Source of the DNA: Cypionkella sp.
Lineage (GTDB): Bacteria; Pseudomonadota; Alphaproteobacteria; Rhodobacterales; Rhodobacteraceae
Length of the DNA stretch: 64,000 bases
Assembly: GCF_028290025.1 (NCBI RefSeq)
Contig: NZ_JAQGKQ010000015.1
Coordinates: forward strand, 1 to 64,000
Direction of reading: 5' to 3'
In this document: positions 42,448 through 51,436 of the stretch, in pieces
Layout of the letters: the number at the start of each line of letters is the position of its first letter
How positions within the stretch are numbered: the stretch's first letter is position 1
Translations under genes and position numbers: made by a program
Notes under the pieces: model-generated
Seen by the model: the letters and a program-made list of their open reading frames with translations, nothing else
The model's database searches: none
What the model was told of the DNA's origin: nothing

Positions 42448-42466
42448 TGATCGGTTCACTCGATCA
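42448..42466. promoter_or_regulatory. Candidate LysR-binding inverted repeat
   Basis: TGATCG at 42448-42453 and CGATCA at 42461-42466 are perfect inverted arms around 7 bp, centred about 85 bp before the demethylase start and 47 bp before the lysR start. This fits LysR-type sites in position and form. Confidence 0.45.
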
Positions 42467-42541
42467 ATAGCGCGGGTAATGGCCAATTGAAAGCCTCTTG
42501 CCGTACAACGATAAAGGTAAGGTAAAGACCCGGAGCCAAGC

Positions 42542-44974
42542 ATGTCTGATTTCCCGCAAACCGCGCGTGTTGTTATCATTGGCGGCGGCGCTGTCGGTGC
42601 GTCTAGCCTCTATCATTTGTGCAAGGCGGGCTGGACCGATTGCGTGTTGCTGGAGAAGAACGAGCTGACGGCCGGTTCGACATGGCATGCTGCGGGCAAC
42701 GTGCCGACGTTTTCCTCAAGCTGGTCGCTGATGAATATGCAGCGCTATTCGGCGGAACTGTATCGCGGGCTCGGTGATGCCGTCGATTATCCGATGAACT
42801 ACAATGTCACGGGGTCGATCCGTCTGGCGCATACGCAGGAGCGTTTGCAGGAGTTTCAGCGGGTTGTAGGGATGGGACGCTATCAGGGTATGGCTTTGAA
42901 GATCCTGACGCCTGATGAGATTGCCGAGGTTTATCCCTTCATTGCCACGCATGATCTCGTGGGCGCGCTGTATGACCCCTACGATGGTGACATTGATCCC
43001 GCGCAGTTGACGCAAGCCTTAGCGAAGGGCGCGCGGCAGATGGGCGGCCGAATTGAGCGGTTTTGCCCGGCAACGGGTGTGCGGCGTGAGGGTGAGGAAT
43101 GGGTGGTCGAAACCCATAAGGGCGATATTCGCTGCGAAATCGTCGTCAACGCGGCGGGTTATTATGCGCGTGAGGTTGGCAAATGGTTTGGCCGCGAGGT
43201 CCCGATGATGGTGATGAGCCATCAGTACATGCTGTTCGACACCATCCCCGAGGTTGAGGCGCGCACCAAAGCGGTCGGCCACAAGCTGCCGCTGCTGCGC
43301 GATGTGGATAGCAGCTATTACCTGCGGCAAGAGAAAAACGGCTTTAACCTCGGGCCTTATGAGCGCAACTGCAAGGCGCATTGGGTGACGCCGGATGACC
43401 CGTTCCCGGAGGATTTCAGCTTTCAACTGTTCCCCGACGATCTGGAGCGGCTGGAGTGGTATATCAATGATGCGATGGCGCGGGTGCCGTTGTTGGAGAC
43501 GGCTCCGCTGACCAAAGTGATCAACGGCCCGATCCCCTATACTCCCGACGGCAACCCGCTGATCGGGCCGATGCCGGGGGTGCCGAATGCTTACGAGGCG
43601 TGTGTGTTCACTTTTGGCATCTGTCAGGCAGGCGGCGCGGGCAAGGTCTTGGCCGAGTGGATCACCCAAGGGGCGACGGAGTGGGATATGTGGTCGTGCG
43701 ATCCGCGCCGTTTCACCGGGTTTGAAGATCAGGACTACTGCGTGGCCAAGGGCATGGAGATTTACGGCCACGAATACGCCATCCACTTCCCGCATCACGT
43801 CTGGGGCGAAGGGCGGGGCAAGAAACTATCGCCGCTGCATGAGCGCACCGCCGCGCTGGGCGCGCAGTTTGGGCCGTTTAATGGCTGGGAGCGGCCGTTG
43901 TGGTATGCGCGTCCGGGCGATGATGGATCTGAAGAGGCGCAACGCACTTGGAACCGCAAAGGCCCGTGGTTTGGTGCGGTGAAGGCGGAATGCGAGGCGG
44001 TGCGCGATGGCGTCGGTGTGCTCGATCTGCCGGGGTTCTCTCGGTTTGAGGTCGAGGGGCCGGGGGCGGCGGAATGGCTCGCGGGGCGGATTTCGGGCGG
44101 TTTGCCGAAAGTTGGGCGGATGGGGCTGGCGTATTTCCCCGATGATAAGGGCCGGATCGTCACCGAAATGTCGGTGGTGCGGCGCGAGGAAGATGCGTTC
44201 ACTCTGATTACCGCCGCTGTGGCGCAAAGCCATGATGCCGACTGGCTGCGGCAGGGTATGCCCACGGGGCTTACCTTCCGCGACCGAACCGATGATTTTA
44301 CTTGTCTGATCGTGACCGGGCCTAAGTCTCGCGAGTTGTTGGCGGGGTTGACCGATGCCGATCTCAGCGCGCCTTGGTTGTCGGTGCAGCCTGCGGTGGT
44401 GGCAGGGCAGGATTGCGCTTTGTTCCGGGTGAGTTTTGCGGGCGAACTCGGGTGGGAGGTTCACGCCACCCCCGCCCGGATGCCTGCGATTTACGATGCG
44501 ATCTTGGCCGGGGGGGCGGTGCCATTTGGCATGTTCGCGCTGAACTCCTTGCGTGTCGAAAAGGGCTATCGGGCGTGGAAGGGTGATCTTTCCACCGATT
44601 ATACTTTGCTGGAAGGTGGCTTGGAGCGGTTTATCAAGTTTGACAAACCGCAGGATTTTCCGGGCAAGGCGGCACTGCTGGCGCAAAAACAGCGCGGTGT
44701 CGGCAAGCGGTTTTGCACTTTGCTGATCGAGGCTGGCGATCAAGACCCACCTTACATGTCAACGATCTGGGCGGGCGATCAGGTGGTGGGTGAGGTGACC
44801 TCTGGATATTACGGCCACCGGGTTGGCGCCTGCATTGGGCTGGGGATGCTGCGGATTGACATGAACGTGCCGGGGCAAGCGGTGGAGGTCGAGATTTTCG
44901 GGCAACGTTATCCGGCGGTGGTGCAGGAGGACGCGCCGCTGTGGGATGCGAAGAATGAGCGCATTCGCGCGTGA
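42542..44974 (+). CDS. FAD-dependent oxidoreductase/GcvT demethylase (DMGDH-like), copy 1
   Basis: The 810-aa protein has an N-terminal DAO-type FAD domain (VVIIGGGAVGASSLYHL at residues about 10-26) with GSTWHAAGN, where the His is the covalent flavin site in dimethylglycine dehydrogenase and sarcosine dehydrogenase. The C-terminal GcvT-type folate-binding domain runs from about residue 430 (LDLPGFSRFEVEGPGA, FAGELGWEVHA, SLRVEKGYRAW). Such enzymes oxidatively demethylate N-methyl amines, with transfer of the one-carbon unit to tetrahydrofolate. It heads a cluster divergent from lysR. The precise substrate is unknown; it is a distant paralogue of the protein at 45031. Confidence 0.9.
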   Translation: MSDFPQTARVVIIGGGAVGASSLYHLCKAGWTDCVLLEKNELTAGSTWHAAGNVPTFSSSWSLMNMQRYSAELYRGLGDAVDYPMNYNVTGSIRLAHTQERLQEFQRVVGMGRYQGMALKILTPDEIAEVYPFIATHDLVGALYDPYDGDIDPAQLTQALAKGARQMGGRIERFCPATGVRREGEEWVVETHKGDIRCEIVVNAAGYYAREVGKWFGREVPMMVMSHQYMLFDTIPEVEARTKAVGHKLPLLRDVDSSYYLRQEKNGFNLGPYERNCKAHWVTPDDPFPEDFSFQLFPDDLERLEWYINDAMARVPLLETAPLTKVINGPIPYTPDGNPLIGPMPGVPNAYEACVFTFGICQAGGAGKVLAEWITQGATEWDMWSCDPRRFTGFEDQDYCVAKGMEIYGHEYAIHFPHHVWGEGRGKKLSPLHERTAALGAQFGPFNGWERPLWYARPGDDGSEEAQRTWNRKGPWFGAVKAECEAVRDGVGVLDLPGFSRFEVEGPGAAEWLAGRISGGLPKVGRMGLAYFPDDKGRIVTEMSVVRREEDAFTLITAAVAQSHDADWLRQGMPTGLTFRDRTDDFTCLIVTGPKSRELLAGLTDADLSAPWLSVQPAVVAGQDCALFRVSFAGELGWEVHATPARMPAIYDAILAGGAVPFGMFALNSLRVEKGYRAWKGDLSTDYTLLEGGLERFIKFDKPQDFPGKAALLAQKQRGVGKRFCTLLIEAGDQDPPYMSTIWAGDQVVGEVTSGYYGHRVGACIGLGMLRIDMNVPGQAVEVEIFGQRYPAVVQEDAPLWDAKNERIRA

Positions 44975-44990
44975 TACCAAGCCGGTGGCC

Positions 44991-45026
44991 AGCCCCCGGA
45001 CCCCGATATTTATGAACAGATGAAAG
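44991..45026 (+). repeat. Dispersed intergenic repeat, divergent copy
   Basis: It contains CCCCCGGACCCCGATATTT and a TGAACAGATGAAAG tail, between the two demethylase genes. It is similar in layout to 54351-54384 but with a changed left arm, so the assignment is tentative. Confidence 0.45.
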
Positions 45027-45030
45027 ACAG

Positions 45031-47481
45031 ATGATGGGTCAGGTTCCGAACAAAGCGCGGGCAGTGGTGATTGGCGGCGGGGTTTCGGGCTGTTCGGTGG
45101 CTTATCATCTGGCGAAAATGGGCTGGACCGATGTTGTGCTGTTGGAGCGAAAACAGTTGACGAGCGGCACCACTTGGCACGCGGCGGGGCTGATCGGGCA
45201 GTTGCGCGGCAGCGCGAATATGACCCGGCTCGCGAAGTATTCGGCGGATTTGTATGTGAAGCTCGCGGCTGAAACCGGGGTTGAGACGGGCATGCGGCAG
45301 GTCGGCTCGATCTCGGTCGCTTTGACCGAGGCGCGCCATGAGGAGTTGTTGCGCCAAGCCACGGTCGCGCGGATTTTCGATGTCGATGTGGCCGAGATTT
45401 CTCCGACCGAAGTGAAGGCGATGTATCCACATCTGAACGTCGCGGATGTGGTGGGGGCGGTGCATCTGCCGCTGGATGGTCAGTGCGATCCGGCGAATAT
45501 CGCGATGGCTTTGGCCAAGGGCGCGCGGATGCGGGGCGCGCAGATTTTCGAGCATACCAAAGTTGTTGGCGTGACCAAGGCCGGCGGCAAAGTGACCGGC
45601 GTGGATTATGTTGGTGCGAATGGCGAGCCGGGGCACATAGCAACCGATGTGGTGGTGAATTGTGGGGGTATGTGGGGCCGCGATCTCGCGGAAGCCTCGG
45701 GTGTCACGCTGCCTCTGCACGCTTGCGAGCATTTTTACCTGATCACCGAGCCTATTCAGGGGCTTGGCCATCTGCCCGTGCTGCGGGTGCCGGATGAATG
45801 CGCCTATTATAAATCAGACGCAGGCAAGATGATGATCGGGGCGTTTGAGCCGAAGGCCAAGCCTTGGGGTATGGATGGCATCCGAGAAGACTTTATGTTC
45901 GACACGTTGCCGGAAGATTGGGACCATTTCCAGCCGATCCTAGAAGATGCAATGAACCGGATGCCGCTGTTTCAGACGGCGGGAATCCATACGTTCTTCA
46001 ACGGGCCGGAAAGTTTCACGCCGGATGACCGCTATTATTTGGGCGAAGCGCCGGAGTTGGGCGGCTACTGGGTGGCGGCGGGTTATAACTCGGTTGGTAT
46101 TGCGGGGTCCGGCGGCGCGGGCATGGCCTTGGCGCACTGGATCGTTGAAGGCGAAGCACCGTTTGATCTGTGGGAGGTGGATATCCGCCGCGCTCAGCCG
46201 TTCCAGAAAAACCGCAAGTATCTGAAGGAACGCGTGACCGAGACTTTGGGGCTGCTTTACGCCGATCACTTCCCGTATCGGCAGGTTGCGACGGCTCGGG
46301 GCGTGCGGCGGACTCCGTTGCACGAGCATCTGAAAGCGCGCGGCGCGGTGTTCGGTGAGGTGGCTGGCTGGGAGCGGGCGAACTGGTTCGCCAATGAGGG
46401 GCAAGAGCGGGAATATCACTATTCGTGGAAGCGGCAGAACTGGTTTGAAAACCAGAAGGCCGAGCATCTGGCGGTACGGAACGGCGTTGGTTTCTTCGAT
46501 ATGACCTCGTTTGGGAAGATCAGGGTGGAGGGGCGCGATGCTTGCGCCTTCCTCAACCGGGTGTGTGCGGCTGAGATGGACGTGGCGGTGGGGCGGATTG
46601 TTTACACGCAAATGTTGAACCAAAAGGGCGGCATTGAAAGCGATCTGACGGTAACGCGGCTGTCGGATACGGCATATCTGGCAGTGGTGCCGGGGGCTAC
46701 TTTGCAGCGCGATCTGGCGTGGCTACGAGGGCATCTGGGCGACGCATTTGCCGTGATCACCGATATGACGGCGGCGGAATCGGTGCTTTGTGTGATGGGG
46801 CCGAAATCGCGCGAGTTGATGCAAAAGATCAGCCCGAACGACTTCTCGAATGCTGCGCATCCATTTGGCACCATGCGACAGATTGAGGTCGGCATGGGCA
46901 TCGCTCGGGCGCATCGGGTGACTTATGTGGGGGAGTTGGGCTGGGAATTGTATGTCTCATCCGACCAGACTGCGCATGTGTTTGAGGCGTTGGAGGACGC
47001 TGGCGCTGATCTGGGGTTGAAGCTGTGCGGGCTGCATACTCTCGACAGTTGTCGCATCGAGAAGGGCTACCGGCACTTCGGGCATGATATTACCGATGAG
47101 GATCATGTGCTTGAGGCTGGACTTGGTTTTGCCGTGTCAAAGAAAAAGCCGAGCTATATTGGGCGAGACGCGGTGTTGGCCAAACAAGAGGCGGGATTAG
47201 AGCGCAAGCTGTTGCAGTTCCGCCTGACCGACCCCGAGCCGTTGTTGTTCCACAATGAAGCGGTGGTGCGCGATGGCGTGATCGTCGGGCCGGTGACTTC
47301 CGGCAATTACGGGCATTTTCTGGGCGGCGCGATTGGCCTTGGCTACGTGCCCTGCAAGGGGCAGTCGGACGCGGAGATTTTGGGCTCGCGCTATGAGATC
47401 GAAGTGGCGGGGGTGCGGCATCAGGCGGTGGCCTCACTGACCCCGATGTATGATCCGAAATCGGAAAGGATAAGGGCATGA
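45031..47481 (+). CDS. FAD-dependent oxidoreductase/GcvT demethylase (DMGDH-like), copy 2
   Basis: This 816-aa protein has the same architecture as the preceding gene. The FAD domain shows AVVIGGGVSGCSVAYHLAK and GTTWHAAGLIGQLRGSANM with the covalent-FAD His. The GcvT half from about residue 420 has GVGFFDMTSFGKIRVEG, YVGELGWELYVS and CRIEKGYRHFGHD. Two copies in tandem would let the pathway remove methyl groups in two steps or act on two substrates. It ends in an ATGA overlap with the lyase gene. Confidence 0.9.
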   Translation: MMGQVPNKARAVVIGGGVSGCSVAYHLAKMGWTDVVLLERKQLTSGTTWHAAGLIGQLRGSANMTRLAKYSADLYVKLAAETGVETGMRQVGSISVALTEARHEELLRQATVARIFDVDVAEISPTEVKAMYPHLNVADVVGAVHLPLDGQCDPANIAMALAKGARMRGAQIFEHTKVVGVTKAGGKVTGVDYVGANGEPGHIATDVVVNCGGMWGRDLAEASGVTLPLHACEHFYLITEPIQGLGHLPVLRVPDECAYYKSDAGKMMIGAFEPKAKPWGMDGIREDFMFDTLPEDWDHFQPILEDAMNRMPLFQTAGIHTFFNGPESFTPDDRYYLGEAPELGGYWVAAGYNSVGIAGSGGAGMALAHWIVEGEAPFDLWEVDIRRAQPFQKNRKYLKERVTETLGLLYADHFPYRQVATARGVRRTPLHEHLKARGAVFGEVAGWERANWFANEGQEREYHYSWKRQNWFENQKAEHLAVRNGVGFFDMTSFGKIRVEGRDACAFLNRVCAAEMDVAVGRIVYTQMLNQKGGIESDLTVTRLSDTAYLAVVPGATLQRDLAWLRGHLGDAFAVITDMTAAESVLCVMGPKSRELMQKISPNDFSNAAHPFGTMRQIEVGMGIARAHRVTYVGELGWELYVSSDQTAHVFEALEDAGADLGLKLCGLHTLDSCRIEKGYRHFGHDITDEDHVLEAGLGFAVSKKKPSYIGRDAVLAKQEAGLERKLLQFRLTDPEPLLFHNEAVVRDGVIVGPVTSGNYGHFLGGAIGLGYVPCKGQSDAEILGSRYEIEVAGVRHQAVASLTPMYDPKSERIRA

Positions 47482-48302
47482 CACTGGCACGGCATCAGGC
47501 GTTTTGGGATTTGCATCAGAATGGTTGCTTTGTGATCCCGAACCCGTGGGATGTGGGGTCGGCGCGGATGATGGCGGCTTTGGGAGCAAAGGCGCTGGCG
47601 ACTTCGTCGGCGGCGCATGCGTTTACCATGGGGCGGGCCGATATGGGCGGGGTCAGCCGGGATGAGGCTTTGGCCCATGCCGAGATGATGGTGGCGGCAA
47701 CCCCGCTGCCCGTTTCGGGCGATTTTGAGGAAGGATTCGGCGATGATCCAGACGATGTTGCGGAGACAGTCAAGCTAGCGGGTGAAGTTGGCCTTTCGGG
47801 CTGCTCAATCGAGGATTCGACGGTGGATGGCGTGCCGTTTGCCTATGGATTCGAACAAGCGGTTGAGCGCGTTCGGGCGGGAGCCGCCGCCGCGCGTGCC
47901 TTAGGGCGGCCTTTCGTGTTCTGCGCGCGCGCCGGTGGTGTGATGAACGGCGTTTATGATCTGGCAGAGGGCATCCGGCGGCTTCAGGCGTTTGAGGCGG
48001 CGGGGGCGGATTTGCTGTATCTGCCAGTGCCTCCGGGCCGGGCGGAATTGGCGCAGGTTTTGGCCTCGGTTTCAAAGCCGGTTAATGCGCTGGCGGCAGG
48101 ACCGTTGAAGGCGCTGTCGGTGGCGGAACTGGCGGCGATGGGGGTGCGGCGGATTTCCACTGGCAGCCAGATCGCGCGGCTGACCCATGCGGCGATCCGG
48201 GATTCGGTGGCGGCGATGCTGGGTGAGGGATCTTTTGTGCCGCTGATGGGTGCCGCCTCGGGTGATGAAGTTGATGCGATGCTGGCGCGTGGCGCTACTT
48301 AA
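47478..48302 (+). CDS. Isocitrate lyase/PEP mutase superfamily protein
   Basis: This 274-aa member of the ICL/PEPM superfamily shows FVIPNPWDVGSARMM, SSAAHAFTMGRAD, the Mg-site region PVSGDFEEGFGDDPDDV and SIEDSTVDG. The ICL catalytic motif KKCGH is absent, as in the oxaloacetate-hydrolase, methylisocitrate-lyase-like and unassigned subgroups. It would cleave or form a C-C or P-C bond in a 2-keto acid; the reaction is not known. It is translationally coupled to the second demethylase. Confidence 0.85.
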   Translation: MTLARHQAFWDLHQNGCFVIPNPWDVGSARMMAALGAKALATSSAAHAFTMGRADMGGVSRDEALAHAEMMVAATPLPVSGDFEEGFGDDPDDVAETVKLAGEVGLSGCSIEDSTVDGVPFAYGFEQAVERVRAGAAAARALGRPFVFCARAGGVMNGVYDLAEGIRRLQAFEAAGADLLYLPVPPGRAELAQVLASVSKPVNALAAGPLKALSVAELAAMGVRRISTGSQIARLTHAAIRDSVAAMLGEGSFVPLMGAASGDEVDAMLARGAT

Positions 48303-48362
48303 GGCGCAGAACCGAGGGTTTCCAACCCCCGGACCCGTAGGACATTTGGGAGGATGACCAAG

Positions 48363-49916
48363 ATGAGCGATATCGGCGAGCTATGTGAACCGAGCCGGGT
48401 GCGGCGGTCCGGTGGGCGTACCGCAAGGGTGGCGCTGCGTTCGGCACCTTTGGCGGACGATATTCGCCCGGTGCGGGGCGGCATGGCGGGCGGTCAGTAT
48501 AAACCGCTGACCGAGGCTGGTGTCGCGCAAATCCACGAGAGCGCTTTGCAAGCGTTGGAGCAGATCGGGCTGTCACAGGCGCCGCCCTCAGGCGTGAAAC
48601 TGCTGACCGAAGCCGGGGCTATTCAAGGCGACGATGGCCGCATCCGCTTTCCACGCGCGTTGGTGGAAGACATGCTGGCGGTGGCTGCGCGCAACATCAC
48701 TTTGCACGCCCGCGATCCAAAGCATGATCTGCACCTGACGGGAAACAATGTGCATTTTGGCACAGCGGGCGCGGCTGTTCATATCGTTGATCCGATCTCG
48801 CTCGAGTACCGCGAAAGCACCGCGCAGGATTTGTATGACGCGGCGCGGCTGGTGGAAAATCTCGATAACATCCATTTCTACCAGCGCACTATGGTCTGCC
48901 GCGATGTGGTGGACAATCAGGACATGGACCTGAACACGCTTTACGGCTGCCTTGCGGGCACCAAGAAGCATGTCGGCACATCGTTCAGCGATCCAGCCCA
49001 TGTCGCCGCGTGTTTCGATATGATCTACACAGTGGCGGGGGGCGAGGAAAAATGGTTGGAGCGGCCATTTGTTAGCAATTCCAACTGCTTCGTGGTGCCA
49101 CCAATGAAGTTCGCCGAGGAATCCTGCATCACGATGGAGGATTGTATCCGCCGTGGTATGCCGATGCTTTTGCTGTCGGCGGGGCAGGCGGGGGCGACGT
49201 CTCCGGCGCCGATTGCGCTGACGATTGTGCAGGCGATGGCGGAGTGTCTCGCAGGCGTCGTCTATGCCAATGCGATCAAGAAGGGTGCGCCGTGTATATT
49301 TGGCACTTGGCCGTTCGTGTCTGATCTGCGCACCGGTGCGATGTCGGGCGGCTCGGCGGAGCAGGCGTTGCTCACGGCGGGTTGTGCGCAAATGCACCAT
49401 TTCTACGATCTGCCGGGTGGGGCTGCGAGCGGCATTTCCGACAGCAAACTGCCTGATATGCAGGCGGGATGGGAGCAGGGCATCACCAACTCGCTGGCGG
49501 GTTTGGCGGGGCTGAACATGTGTTACGAGGCGGTTGGGATGCACGCTTCGCTGCTCGGCTTTTGTCTCGAATCGCTGGTTTTGGGCGATGATTTGCTCGG
49601 CCAAGCCATGCGTTTGGTGCGTGGCATTGATGTGACGCCGGACAGCACCAGTATTGAGGCGATGAAAGAGGTTTGTTTGGGCGGACCGGGGCATTATTTA
49701 GGCAGCGATCAAACGCTAAAGCTTATGCAAACCGAATACATCTATCCTGCATCGGCCAATCGGATGTCGCCGAAGGAATGGAATGAGGCTGGTAAGCCGC
49801 TGCTGCTTGACGCGGCCATCGCGCGGAAGAATAGTATCCTCGCAAAGGCCGGAAACGTGATCGATCCCGAAATCGACCGCATCATCCGCGCTAAATATAA
49901 CATCTACTTCCAGTGA
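48363..49916 (+). CDS. MttB family (trimethylamine methyltransferase-like) protein
   Basis: The 517-aa protein belongs to the MttB superfamily: a barrel with GGQYKPLTEAGVAQIHESAL, RNITLHARDPKHDLHLTG, HFGTAGAAVHIVD and SFSDPAHV. The frame is read with no in-frame amber codon, so it is a non-pyrrolysine member like MtgB (glycine betaine) or MtpB/MtcB. Those move a methyl group from a quaternary amine to a corrinoid protein. No corrinoid-protein gene is adjacent. ATG 48363 is chosen over 48354, because GGGAGG at 48348-48353 touches the earlier ATG but is 9 nt from the later. Confidence 0.88.
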   Translation: MSDIGELCEPSRVRRSGGRTARVALRSAPLADDIRPVRGGMAGGQYKPLTEAGVAQIHESALQALEQIGLSQAPPSGVKLLTEAGAIQGDDGRIRFPRALVEDMLAVAARNITLHARDPKHDLHLTGNNVHFGTAGAAVHIVDPISLEYRESTAQDLYDAARLVENLDNIHFYQRTMVCRDVVDNQDMDLNTLYGCLAGTKKHVGTSFSDPAHVAACFDMIYTVAGGEEKWLERPFVSNSNCFVVPPMKFAEESCITMEDCIRRGMPMLLLSAGQAGATSPAPIALTIVQAMAECLAGVVYANAIKKGAPCIFGTWPFVSDLRTGAMSGGSAEQALLTAGCAQMHHFYDLPGGAASGISDSKLPDMQAGWEQGITNSLAGLAGLNMCYEAVGMHASLLGFCLESLVLGDDLLGQAMRLVRGIDVTPDSTSIEAMKEVCLGGPGHYLGSDQTLKLMQTEYIYPASANRMSPKEWNEAGKPLLLDAAIARKNSILAKAGNVIDPEIDRIIRAKYNIYFQ

Positions 49917-49923
49917 GGACGCT

Positions 49924-51354
49924 ATGATCTCTGCCAATATGACCAAATTCTACATCAACGGCGCTTGGGTCGAGCCAAACTCAAGCGAACGGATGGGAGT
50001 TGAAAACCCGGCGACCGAAGAAATCGTCGCCGAAGTGGCGTTGGGCAATCAGCAGGATATTGACTCGGCTATCGCGGCGGCGCGGGCGGCTTTTGATGCG
50101 TACACGGTTTGGCCGGTGCAAAAACGCATCGACTTGGTGAAGCGGATTCTGGAAGTCTACAATTCACGCTATGAAGATTTCGCACAAGCGATGAGCACCG
50201 AAATGGGCGCTCCGATTGAATGGGCGCGCGGCGCTCAGGCTTGGGCTGGGCAGGTGCATATCGAGGCGACGATCAAGGCCGCTGAGGAAACGGCGTGGGA
50301 ATATTCGCGCGGGACTACTCGGATTGTGCACGAGGGCATCGGCGTTTGCGCGCTGATCACGCCGTGGAATTGGCCAATGAACCAGATCGCCTGCAAGGTC
50401 GCTCCGGCTTTGGTTGCGGGCTGCACGATGGTGCTGAAGCCGTCGGAAATAGCGCCACTGTCGGGCGTGTTGTTCGCGGAAGTCTGCCATGAGGCCGGGG
50501 TTCCGCCGGGCGTGTTCAACTTGGTGAACGGCACCGGGCCGGATGTCGGCGCGCGGATGTCTTCGCATCCTGAAGTCGATATGGTGTCGTTCACTGGCTC
50601 AACCCGGGCCGGAACGGCGGTGGCGGCTGCGGCAGCGCCGACAGTGAAACGCGTGGCACAGGAACTGGGCGGAAAATCAGCCAATATCATCCTGCCTTCG
50701 GCTGATCTGGCGGCGGCAGTTGCGGCTGGCGTCAATGCGATCATGTCAAATACCGGCCAATCCTGTGATGCGCCGACCCGGATGTTTGTGCAGCGTGACC
50801 AACAGGCTGCGGCTTTGGCTGTGGCGAAAGAAACCGCTGAGGCGCTCATTCCCGGCGATCCGACGCTTGAGGCGACCACCATGGGGCCGCTGATCTCGAA
50901 GACGCAATACGAAAAGGTGCAACGCCTGATCCAAGCTGGCATTGATGAGGGTGCTACTCTTGTTACGGGGGGCGTTGGTCGTCCGGCTGGACTTAATCGC
51001 GGTTGGTTTGCCAAGCCCACGATATTCGGCGATGTGCAAAATGATATGACGATTTCGAAGGAAGAAATCTTCGGGCCGGTGCTGGCGATCTTGCCCTACG
51101 ACAGCGTGGATGATGCGGTTCGGATGGCGAATGACACGGTTTATGGTCTGGCGGCCTATATTGCTGGCCCGGTGGAAGACGCTCGGCCCATAGCACGCCG
51201 TTTGCGTGCAGGCACGATTAACCTGAACTACCCGGACTGGGATACGTCGGCACCGTTCGGCGGCTATAAGCAGTCCGGCAATGGGCGCGAGTATGCTGAT
51301 TGGGGCATCCACGATTTCTGCGAGATCAAGGGTATCGTCGGCTACGGCGAGTAA
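49924..51354 (+). CDS. Aldehyde dehydrogenase family protein
   Basis: This is a 476-aa NAD(P)-dependent aldehyde dehydrogenase. It has ITPWNWPMNQIACKVAPAL, the nucleotide-binding FTGSTRAGTAVA, the general base in QELGGKSANI and the catalytic Cys in NTGQSCDAPTR. The ATG at 49924 overlaps nothing and has GAGGA close by; a second Met at 49939 is possible. It probably oxidises the aldehyde left after amine removal in the demethylase pathway. A GCG-rich operator-like element lies after it. Confidence 0.93.
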   Translation: MISANMTKFYINGAWVEPNSSERMGVENPATEEIVAEVALGNQQDIDSAIAAARAAFDAYTVWPVQKRIDLVKRILEVYNSRYEDFAQAMSTEMGAPIEWARGAQAWAGQVHIEATIKAAEETAWEYSRGTTRIVHEGIGVCALITPWNWPMNQIACKVAPALVAGCTMVLKPSEIAPLSGVLFAEVCHEAGVPPGVFNLVNGTGPDVGARMSSHPEVDMVSFTGSTRAGTAVAAAAAPTVKRVAQELGGKSANIILPSADLAAAVAAGVNAIMSNTGQSCDAPTRMFVQRDQQAAALAVAKETAEALIPGDPTLEATTMGPLISKTQYEKVQRLIQAGIDEGATLVTGGVGRPAGLNRGWFAKPTIFGDVQNDMTISKEEIFGPVLAILPYDSVDDAVRMANDTVYGLAAYIAGPVEDARPIARRLRAGTINLNYPDWDTSAPFGGYKQSGNGREYADWGIHDFCEIKGIVGYGE

Positions 51355-51373
51355 TTCAAACACGCGGATAAAA

Positions 51374-51404
51374 TTTCGCGCGATATTGGAAACGTTTCGC
51401 GCGA
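51374..51404. promoter_or_regulatory. Twin TTTCGCGCGA palindromic elements
   Basis: TTTCGCGCGA at 51374-51383 is repeated at 51395-51404, start to start 21 bp (two helical turns). The second copy is a full 12-bp palindrome TTTCGCGCGAAA. It lies in the 82-bp gap before the dehydrogenase at 51437. The spacing suggests a dimer-pair operator; the arms can also form a hairpin, so an attenuator is possible. Confidence 0.4.
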
Positions 51405-51436
51405 AAAACGCCTGAGCGGCGGCTAAAGGATAATTG

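Noticed and set aside
48322-48358. Further copy of the dispersed intergenic repeat before the MttB gene
   Set aside because: It shares only CCCCCGGACCC and a short ATTTG-like stretch; the match is too weak to call.
48588-49694. 368-codon minus-strand frame
   Set aside because: Antisense to the MttB-family gene with full motifs; the composition is that of a shadow frame.
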